Shown: one piece after another, positions 1 through 4,624 of the stretch
Position numbering within the stretch: the first letter of the stretch is position 1
Layout: each line of letters begins with the position of its first letter
Notes under the pieces: model-generated
Seen by the model: only the letters and a program-made list of their open reading frames with translations
Told to the model about the DNA's origin: nothing
Database searches by the model: none
Program-made: the position numbers and the translations under genes
Assembly (NCBI GenBank): GCA_027349605.1
Contig: DAIEMM010000443.1
Location: 1 to 7,997 of the forward strand
Source of the DNA: Anaeromyxobacteraceae bacterium
GTDB taxonomy: Bacteria; Myxococcota; Myxococcia; Myxococcales; Anaeromyxobacteraceae
Direction: 5' to 3'
DNA length: 7,997 bases

Positions 1-129
1 GCGCAGGTAGATCGTCTTGCGGACCGCGCCGCGCTCGCAGGTGAGGGAGCCGGTCACCGCGCGGCGCGCGAGGAACTCCACGAGCTCCGGGAGCGGCATG
101 AACGACAGGCTTCCGGCGAGGCCGCGCAC
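1..129 (-). CDS. DUF4388 (PatA-N-like) domain protein, 5' part only
   Basis: Reading the minus strand from a GTG at 129 down to position 1 gives an open 43-residue N-terminus. It contains GSLSFMPLPELVEFLARR, then TGSL, then a basic strand ending KTIYLR. This order (GxLxxLPLPELLQFL, then a TGxLxVxxGxxxxxIYLRxG strand pair) is the hallmark of the start of DUF4388/PatA N-terminal domains. Such domains are common in delta-proteobacterial and myxobacterial regulatory and gliding-related proteins. The rest of the gene lies beyond the left edge, so any partner domain (response regulator, TPR and so on) is unknown. The GTG start is chosen because GGGGAG lies about 9 nt upstream of it and no other ATG, GTG or TTG occurs in this frame before the divergent gene at 195. 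The frame stays open further upstream, so a start inside the neighbouring gene cannot be fully excluded. The gene is divergent from the thioredoxin gene, with about 65 bp between starts. Confidence 0.68.
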   Translation of the reverse strand, partial: MRGLAGSLSFMPLPELVEFLARRAVTGSLTCERGAVRKTIYLR

Positions 130-194
130 GCCCGGAGTCTCCCCGGAAAGACCCGTGGCGGCAAGGAACGGGTCGGTGTTATGACCGGCTCCGC

Positions 195-833
195 ATGGAC
201 GCCGCCCAGCCGGAGAGACCCAAGCATCGCGGGACGGGCAAGCCCGTCGTCGTCGCCATGGTCGCCCTGTTCGTCGCCGCCGCGGCCGGGTGGACCGGCT
301 GGCAGCTCTGGGTCGAGTCCCCCCGGCAGGCCGCGCTCGCGCGCGAGAAGGCCTTCGACGTCACCCCGGTGACGCGCCCCGCCCCCGCGCCGCCCATCCT
401 GGGCTGGACCGTGGACGGCAAGCCCGTCACGCTGGCCGAGACACGCGGCCAGGTGGTGTTCGTGAATTTCTGGGCGACCTGGTGCCCGCCCTGCCGCGAC
501 GAGATGCCGTCCATGCTCCAGCTCGGGCGCGACCTCGCGGCGCGCCATCCCGGGAAGTTCCGGATGGTGGCGGTCTCCGTCGACGACGGCTGGCCGGAGG
601 TGATGCAGTTCTTCGGGGGCCGGCTGCCCGGCGGCATCGACGTCGTCCGCGACCCGGAGCAGGCCGTGACGCGCGAGTACTACTGTCTCGCGCGAGGCGG
701 GTGTCCGGATTCCTTCAAGTTCACGGAGACCTACGTCATCGACGCCTCCGGAAAGCTCGTGTCCTTCGTGGTCGGACCGCGCGACTGGAACGACCCCGCC
801 GCCCGGACCTTCCTCGAGCGGCTGATTCCCTAG
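195..833 (+). CDS. TlpA-family membrane-anchored thioredoxin-like oxidoreductase
   Basis: A 212-aa protein. A short basic N-terminus is followed by one hydrophobic segment (about residues 17-38), which should anchor it in the inner membrane with the catalytic domain in the periplasm. The thioredoxin fold runs from about residue 66 to 212. The strand VVFVNFWATW leads into the active site WCPPC (96-100), as in TlpA, ResA and CcmG proteins that reduce disulfides in the cell envelope, for example in cytochrome c maturation. Two features are unusual. Residue 177 is Thr (ACG, 723-725) where the family normally has the cis-proline of a G-x-P-x-T-F-x-I-D motif; the local sequence is KFTETYVID. There is also an extra C164-X5-C170 pair just before it. 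The ATG at 195 has no clear Shine-Dalgarno, although a TATGAC hexamer lies 9 nt upstream. No cytochrome-maturation genes are visible nearby, so the substrate is unknown. Confidence 0.88.
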   Translation: MDAAQPERPKHRGTGKPVVVAMVALFVAAAAGWTGWQLWVESPRQAALAREKAFDVTPVTRPAPAPPILGWTVDGKPVTLAETRGQVVFVNFWATWCPPCRDEMPSMLQLGRDLAARHPGKFRMVAVSVDDGWPEVMQFFGGRLPGGIDVVRDPEQAVTREYYCLARGGCPDSFKFTETYVIDASGKLVSFVVGPRDWNDPAARTFLERLIP

Positions 834-866
834 GAACATCACCGGACGTGAGCGGCTGGTGGCGAC

Positions 867-880
867 GACCCACAAGGGTC
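867..880 (+). terminator. Weak hairpin after the thioredoxin gene
   Basis: GACCC (867-871), an ACAA loop and GGGTC (876-880) form a perfect 5-bp stem starting 34 nt after the TlpA-family stop codon. No T-tract follows, so it is at best a weak or Rho-assisted terminator. It may be chance. Confidence 0.22.
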
Positions 881-1002
881 TGACGCGATGACGGCGGCCT
901 GCGAATCACGTAACCGTCCATGATTATTGCGTATATTCATGATGGCTGCGGCCCGGATTCGGTCCGTGCCGTGGGGGATTCACCCTCGGCGAACCGATCC
1001 TG

Positions 1003-1032
1003 TTGAAGGGTTTTGGAGGGATGCCATATAAC
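1003..1032 (+). promoter_or_regulatory. Sigma70-type promoter for the amine dehydrogenase operon
   Basis: TTGAAG (1003-1008) and TATAAC (1027-1032) are separated by 18 nt. They match the -35 consensus at 4 of 6 positions and the -10 consensus at 5 of 6. They lie in one of the few AT-richer stretches of this GC-rich window, directly upstream of the first gene of a same-strand series. Transcription would start near 1039, leaving a leader of about 50 nt before the GTG at 1089. This is a sequence prediction only. Confidence 0.6.
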
Positions 1033-1035
1033 CAT

Positions 1036-1056
1036 CGAGATTTCCGTGAAATCTCG
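1036..1056. promoter_or_regulatory. Perfect inverted repeat over the predicted transcription start (candidate operator)
   Basis: CGAGATTTC (1036-1044), spacer CGT, and GAAATCTCG (1048-1056) make a perfect 9-bp inverted repeat. It starts 4 nt after the -10 hexamer, so it spans the predicted +1. That is a typical position for a repressor operator of a TetR-, GntR- or MarR-type regulator. The arms are AT-rich compared with the surroundings. If transcribed, the arms could also form a hairpin at the very 5' end of the mRNA, though the 3-nt loop is tight. No regulator gene is visible beside it. Confidence 0.55.
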
Positions 1057-1088
1057 GCACTCCGCCTCCGCGGGGCGCGGGGGGAAAC

Positions 1089-2075
1089 GTGACGAAGGAG
1101 GCGACGGGCATCCCGGTCGTGGTGGCGGGCCTCGGTGAGGTCGGCCGCGCCATCGCACGCGCGGTCCTCTCCTCCGCCGACTTGCGGCTCGTCGGCGCGG
1201 TCGACCCGGCCTTCGCGAAGCAGAGGCTCGACGCCCTCGTCGGGACCCCGACCGGTCTCGACGTCGAGGCCGACCCGTCGCGGGCGCTTCGCGCCGCCCG
1301 TGGGGGCGTGCTCCTCCTCGCCACCTCGTCCCGCTTCCTCGAGGTGCTCCCCACCGTCGAGCTCGCGGTCCGGGCCGGGCTGAGCGTCGTCTCCACGTGC
1401 GAGGAGCTCGCCTATCCGTGGCTCGCGCACGAGGAGGAGGCCGATGCCCTCGACTCCCTCTGCGAGAAGAACGACGTGGCCGTGGTCGCGGCGGGCGTGA
1501 ACCCCGGACTGGCGCTCGACCGGCTGCCGGCGCTGCTCTCGCAGGGCACCGGCGAGGTGCGCCGCCTCGACGCGACGCGCGTCGTGGACCTTTCCTCCCG
1601 CCGCGAGTCGCTCTGGAGGAAGGCCGGCGTCGGCCTCTCTCCTGCCGAGTTCCAGCGCGCGGTGGAGGTGGAGGCCATCGGTCACGTAGGGCTCGCCGAG
1701 TCGGCGACGCTGGCGGCGCTGGGCTGCGGTCTCGACCTCGACGAGCTCGAGGAGGAGGCCGAGCCGGTGCTGGCGAGCCGCGACCTGGCCGGCCCGATGC
1801 TGGTGCAGAAGGGCGGGGTGGCCGGCATCCGGCAGCTCGCCCGCGGCTGGCAGGAGGGCCGGGAGGTCATCCGGCTCGAGGTGGTGCTCGCGGCCGGCGC
1901 GGAGAACCCGCGCGACGAGCTGCTCCTCGAGGCCGACCCGCCGCTGCGGCTCGTCGTGCCCGGTGGATTCCCCGGCGAGGCCTCCACGGCGTGGTCGGTG
2001 GTCCACGCCGCCGCCGCCATCCCCCTGCTGCAAGGTCTCGTCACGGTGCTCGACCTCCCTCCGGGGCGGTCCTGA
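1089..2075 (+). CDS. 2,4-diaminopentanoate dehydrogenase-like NAD(P)-dependent amine dehydrogenase (DapB-N fold)
   Basis: A 328-aa protein with an N-terminal Rossmann nucleotide-binding motif GLGEVG (14-19) and an acidic residue at the end of the second strand (D39). Further segments are characteristic of the 2,4-diaminopentanoate dehydrogenase (Ord) family: STCEELAYPW (102-111), AAGVNPGLALDRLP (134-147), RVVDLSSRR (164-172) and GHVGLAES (198-205). It also ends with the GLVTVLDLPPG-type C-terminus of that family. Characterised members oxidatively deaminate 2,4-diaminopentanoate in ornithine fermentation. Many uncharacterised relatives are labelled dihydrodipicolinate reductase, but the length and motifs differ from true DapB. 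No other ornithine-fermentation genes are visible, so the substrate is open. The GTG start follows GGGGGG with a 4-nt spacer. It is the first gene after the promoter and palindrome, and the next gene starts 11 nt after its stop. Confidence 0.78.
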   Translation: MTKEATGIPVVVAGLGEVGRAIARAVLSSADLRLVGAVDPAFAKQRLDALVGTPTGLDVEADPSRALRAARGGVLLLATSSRFLEVLPTVELAVRAGLSVVSTCEELAYPWLAHEEEADALDSLCEKNDVAVVAAGVNPGLALDRLPALLSQGTGEVRRLDATRVVDLSSRRESLWRKAGVGLSPAEFQRAVEVEAIGHVGLAESATLAALGCGLDLDELEEEAEPVLASRDLAGPMLVQKGGVAGIRQLARGWQEGREVIRLEVVLAAGAENPRDELLLEADPPLRLVVPGGFPGEASTAWSVVHAAAAIPLLQGLVTVLDLPPGRS

Positions 2076-2086
2076 GCGAGGCGCGC

Positions 2087-2524
2087 ATGCTCGACAAGAC
2101 CCTCATCGGACGGGAGAGCGAGGCCACCGTGGTGGAGGTGGAGAAGGGCGCCATCCGGCGCCTCGCCGACGCCATCGGCGACGCCAACGTCGTGCACACC
2201 GACGAGGCGGCGGCCGTGTCGGCCGGCTTCCCCTCGCTGGTGGCGCCGCTCACCTTCCCGGCCGTGCTCTCGCAGAACGAGCGGTTCCGCCACTCCCTCG
2301 ACCTGGGCACCCGGTCGCTCCTGCTCGGGGAGGAGTCGATCGAGTACGGGCGCCCCATCGTCGCCGGTGATCGACTGACGGTGAAGACCAAGGTGGCCGA
2401 CGTCCAGGAGCGCGCCGGGACCAGCGGCGCCACCGACGTCCTCATCCTCGAGACCGAGGGCCGCGGCGCCGAAGGCGATTTCGTCTTCCGCACGCGCGAG
2501 ACCTACATCCTCCGGCGTGGCTAG
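2087..2524 (+). CDS. FAS1-like / HadA-like hot-dog dehydratase subunit (MaoC N-terminal type)
   Basis: A 145-aa single hot-dog protein. The N-terminal pattern (LIGRESEATVVEV, then a helix AIRRLADAIGDANVVHTDE at 22-40, then AAAVSAGFPSLVAPLTFP at 41-58) matches MaoC_dehydrat_N/FAS1-like dehydratases. These include the HadA and HadC subunits of (R)-3-hydroxyacyl-ACP or -CoA dehydratases. The strand around 85-103 (IEYGRPIVAGDRLTVKTKV) is the usual second half of the fold. Such subunits normally pair with a HadB-like partner, and one is encoded immediately downstream. This copy keeps an Asp and a His (D32, H37) at the spacing of the hydratase-2 active site. The ATG at 2087 is chosen over the longer open frame because homology begins there and GCGAGG lies 5 nt upstream. 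The start is 11 nt after the amine dehydrogenase stop, which implies one transcript. Confidence 0.8.
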   Translation: MLDKTLIGRESEATVVEVEKGAIRRLADAIGDANVVHTDEAAAVSAGFPSLVAPLTFPAVLSQNERFRHSLDLGTRSLLLGEESIEYGRPIVAGDRLTVKTKVADVQERAGTSGATDVLILETEGRGAEGDFVFRTRETYILRRG

Positions 2525-2537
2525 GGAGGGAGACCCC

Positions 2538-3407
2538 GTGCTCCTGGCTCGGCAGCTCTACTTCGAGGCGGTGAAGGTCGGCGACGAGCTCCACCCGCTC
2601 GTGAAGCCCCCGGTGGACCGCTCCCAGGTCGCCCGCTTCGCCGGGGCCACCGGCGACTACGGCCCGCTCCACGTGGACGAGCCCTTCGCGCGGAACGCCG
2701 GCTTTCCCAGCGTGCTCGTGCCCGGGATGCTCGCCATGGGCTTCCTCGGCGAGCTGGTGACCGACTGGCTCCGCGGCGCCCGGGTCCGGCGCTTCGGGGC
2801 ACGGTTCGTGAAGATCGTCTGGCCCGGGGACGTGGTGACCGTGCGCGGCCGCGTGGCCGACCGGCGCTTCGAGGCGGCCGGCCGCTACGCCGTGGACATC
2901 GAGGTCTGGGGCGAGAACCAGCGCGGCGAGCTGGTGGTGCGGGGTGCGGTGACGGCCCAGCTCTACTACAGCGCCGAGGACGAGACCCGGCAGCGCAACG
3001 GGCAGCCCCCGCTGGCGGTGACGCCGGCCGAGGAGGAGGAGCGGCTCGCCAAGCTCTCCCGCAGCACCGCCCCGGCCCGCCCCGCGGTGGGCACGAGGCC
3101 GGTGGTCGCGCCGGCCAGGCCCCCGGTGGCGCCCCCGCCGAAGGTCCCGCCCCGGCCGGAGCAGAAGCCCGCGCCGAAGGCACCTCCCGCGCCGGTGAAG
3201 CCTCCGGCGCCGAGGCCGGCGGTCCCGAAGAAGGCGCCGGCGCCGAAGCCGCCCGCGAAGAAGCCCGCGCCGAAGAGGCCTGCGCCGAAGAAGCCCGTGC
3301 CGAGGAAGCCCGCGGCGAAGAAGCCCGCGGCGAGGCCGGTCCCGGGGAAGTCCGCGAAGAAGGACTCCCGGCCCGCGCCGAAGAAGAAGCCCGACAAGCG
3401 ACGCTGA
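2538..3407 (+). CDS. MaoC/HadB-like dehydratase with a long Lys/Pro/Ala-rich C-terminal tail
   Basis: A 289-aa protein. Residues about 8-148 form a MaoC-like hot-dog domain with the hydratase-2 signature ATGDYGPLHVDE, so D40 and H45 are the expected catalytic pair. PSVLVPGMLAMGFL follows, as in HadB-type (R)-3-hydroxyacyl dehydratases. It probably pairs with the HadA-like subunit just upstream. From about residue 176 to the end (roughly 114 aa) the protein becomes a low-complexity tail of Ala, Pro, Lys and Arg with no aromatic residues. It resembles histone H1-like or AlgP-like tails and is absent from ordinary HadB proteins, which end near residue 140-160. The start is the GTG at 2538, preceded by AGGGAGGGAG at optimal distance. 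A GTG at 2517, in frame and overlapping the upstream stop, would add 7 residues but has no ribosome-binding site. The stop overlaps the next ATG (TGATG). Confidence 0.78.
   Translation: MLLARQLYFEAVKVGDELHPLVKPPVDRSQVARFAGATGDYGPLHVDEPFARNAGFPSVLVPGMLAMGFLGELVTDWLRGARVRRFGARFVKIVWPGDVVTVRGRVADRRFEAAGRYAVDIEVWGENQRGELVVRGAVTAQLYYSAEDETRQRNGQPPLAVTPAEEEERLAKLSRSTAPARPAVGTRPVVAPARPPVAPPPKVPPRPEQKPAPKAPPAPVKPPAPRPAVPKKAPAPKPPAKKPAPKRPAPKKPVPRKPAAKKPAARPVPGKSAKKDSRPAPKKKPDKRR
3264..3323 (+). repeat. Four 15-nt repeats encoding PAPKK-type pentapeptides
   Basis: Four consecutive units encode PAPKR, PAPKK, PVPRK and PAAKK. Each is about CCC-GCG-CCG-AAG-AAG with one or two changed bases. They form the regular core of the basic tail of the MaoC-like protein; less regular PAPK/KKPA units extend to both sides (about 3160-3400). 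The units differ at few positions, which is consistent with expansion by slippage or unequal recombination, and copy number may vary between strains. Confidence 0.7.
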
Positions 3408-4114
3408 TGCTGCTCCTCGCGCTCGCCCTGCTCGGCGCGGCGGCTGCGCCGGAAGCTCGACAGCCCCCCGGCGCGTCCGGCCGGGCCGCCCGGATCGCCC
3501 GGGGAGACCAGGCCTTCGCCGCGCGCGGGGATCCGGCCCGCCTGGCCGAGGCCATCGAGGCCTGGACCGCCGTGGCGGCCCACCCGCCAGAGGACCCCGC
3601 GGTCGATCTCCGCCTGGCCCGCGCCGAGGCCTTCCGCGCCCTCGCCGACCCCGCCTCGGCCCGCTCCGCCTGGCTCGCCTCCTCGCGCGCCGCGGAACGG
3701 GCCCTGCGCAGCCTTTCCCCTGCCTGGGCCGCCGCCGTGGACGCCGGTGACCTCGTCGGCGCACCGTCCCGCGTCGGGCCGGAGGGCGCCGAGGCGCTCT
3801 ACTGGCTGGCGCTCGCCACCTGGTCCTCCGCGCGGGAGAAGGGGCTCGCCGCCGTGCTCGCGGTGAAGGACCCGGCGCTCTCGGCCATGGAGCGTGCCGT
3901 GTCGCTCGACGGGACCGTCGACTGCGCCGGCCCCCACCGTGCCCTGGGCGCCTGGGCGGCGGCGCTCCCGGCCGCGGTCGGAGGGGGAGTGGCCCGCTCG
4001 CGGCGCCACTTCGAGCGGGCCCGCGCGCTCGGGCCCGGCTGCCTCCTCACCCCGGTCGCCGAGGCCGGCTCGCTCCTCGTCCTGCTGCAGGATCGCGCCG
4101 CGTTCGAGCGGTAG
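3407..4114 (+). CDS. TRAP transporter-associated TAtT-family protein, ended early by an amber codon
   Basis: A 235-aa protein with a short hydrophobic signal-like start (MLLLALALLGAAAA), so probably exported to the periplasm. No lipobox cysteine is visible. Residues about 27-232 are a helical, TPR-like array matching the TAtT family (Treponema TatT/Tp0956-type, which partners TRAP-transporter binding proteins). Diagnostic stretches are ALYWLALATWSSAREKG (130-146) and LGAWAAALPAAVGGGVARSRRHFERA (180-205). The reading frame ends with TAG at 4112-4114, but the same frame stays open with normal codon use for 36 more codons to TGA at 4223-4225. There the sequence has the family's usual C-terminus (APEN...LF). 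The gene is therefore probably truncated, mis-sequenced or read through. The ATG overlaps the upstream stop, suggesting translational coupling. No TRAP permease or DctP gene lies in the window. Confidence 0.75.
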   Translation: MLLLALALLGAAAAPEARQPPGASGRAARIARGDQAFAARGDPARLAEAIEAWTAVAAHPPEDPAVDLRLARAEAFRALADPASARSAWLASSRAAERALRSLSPAWAAAVDAGDLVGAPSRVGPEGAEALYWLALATWSSAREKGLAAVLAVKDPALSAMERAVSLDGTVDCAGPHRALGAWAAALPAAVGGGVARSRRHFERARALGPGCLLTPVAEAGSLLVLLQDRAAFER

Positions 4115-4225
4115 CTCGCCGAGGTGGAGGGGGCCGGGGACGTCGACCCGCGCTGGGCGCCGGAGAACGAGATCGCCCGCCGGCAGGCGCGGGAGCTCCG
4201 GGCGCGCGCCGCCCGGCTATTCTGA
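4115..4225 (+). other. In-frame continuation of the TAtT coding sequence beyond the amber codon
   Basis: Directly after the TAG, the same frame encodes 36 codons (LAEVEGAGDVDPRW, then APENEIARRQ, ending ARLF) and stops at TGA 4223-4225. Third positions are G or C in 35 of 36 codons, as in the real genes here. The content fits the C-terminal helix of TAtT proteins. Changing TAG to CAG (Gln, one C-to-T transition) would restore a 272-aa protein whose stop lies only 17 nt before the next start codon, matching the tight spacing elsewhere. Confidence 0.72.
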
Positions 4226-4242
4226 CGGGAAGGGGAGGACAC

Positions 4243-4608
4243 ATGGCCGACCAGATCCAGGATCGCAGCGCCACGCAGGCCGCCACGCCGGCGGACAGGG
4301 GGAAGGGGCGACTGGGCAGCGCCATGATCTGGATGCTCGTCCTCTCGCTGTTCCTCTTCTGGCTGCCCGTGCTGGGGATGTTCATCGCCGGGCTGGTCGG
4401 CGGGCGGAAGGCCGGGTCGGTGGGCACGGCCATCGGAGCCGCCCTGCTGCCGGCGGCCATCGTGGCCGGGGTGATGTTCCTCGCCGCCTCGTTCCTCACC
4501 GGATTGCCACTGCTGGGAGTCATCGCCGGGCTCGGCGCCGGCGTGTTCGTGGTGGCCAACGTGGTGCCGCTCGTCGCCGGCGCGGTGGTCGGCGGCATCC
4601 TCGCCTAG
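4243..4608 (+). CDS. Small multi-pass membrane protein of unknown function
   Basis: A 121-aa protein that I do not recognise as a named family. A polar N-terminus (about 1-25) is followed by hydrophobic stretches at about 27-53, 60-84 and 88-120. The last is long enough for two short helices, so three or four membrane spans are likely. Small residues and repeated G-x-x-x-G spacing (GLVGG, GLGAG, GAVVGG) favour close helix packing, as in small DUF-type glycine-rich membrane proteins. The ribosome-binding site is strong (AAGGGGAGGA, about 5 nt before the ATG). The gene starts 17 nt after the restored end of the TAtT frame and ends 16 nt before the PLP-enzyme gene, so it is probably in the same transcript. 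Nothing in it points to a substrate or partner. Confidence 0.72.
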   Translation: MADQIQDRSATQAATPADRGKGRLGSAMIWMLVLSLFLFWLPVLGMFIAGLVGGRKAGSVGTAIGAALLPAAIVAGVMFLAASFLTGLPLLGVIAGLGAGVFVVANVVPLVAGAVVGGILA

Positions 4609-4612
4609 GGGG

Positions 4613-4618
4613 TAGACT
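4613..4618 (+). promoter_or_regulatory. Possible -10 hexamer for a leaderless start of the PLP-enzyme gene
   Basis: TAGACT (TANNNT pattern) ends exactly 6 nt before the ATG at 4625, the spacing expected if transcription begins at the start codon. No recognisable -35 lies 16-18 nt upstream. A G-run at 4608-4612 could instead be a distant ribosome-binding site, so this is tentative. Confidence 0.22.
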
Positions 4619-4624
4619 GGCTCC

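Noticed and set aside
736..921. Small minus-strand frame starting in the AT-rich patch
   Set aside because: Mostly antisense to the TlpA-type gene and Arg-rich, with no ribosome-binding site or recognisable pattern.
924..2033. Minus-strand open frame opposite the amine dehydrogenase and its promoter region
   Set aside because: The + strand product has a complete Rossmann and family motif set. The antisense translation has a composition typical of shadow frames.
1397..2086. Extended N-terminus for the HadA-like gene, since its frame is open far upstream
   Set aside because: The upstream part overlaps the amine dehydrogenase and translates to Arg/Gly/Ala-rich shadow sequence. Family similarity starts at the ATG at 2087.
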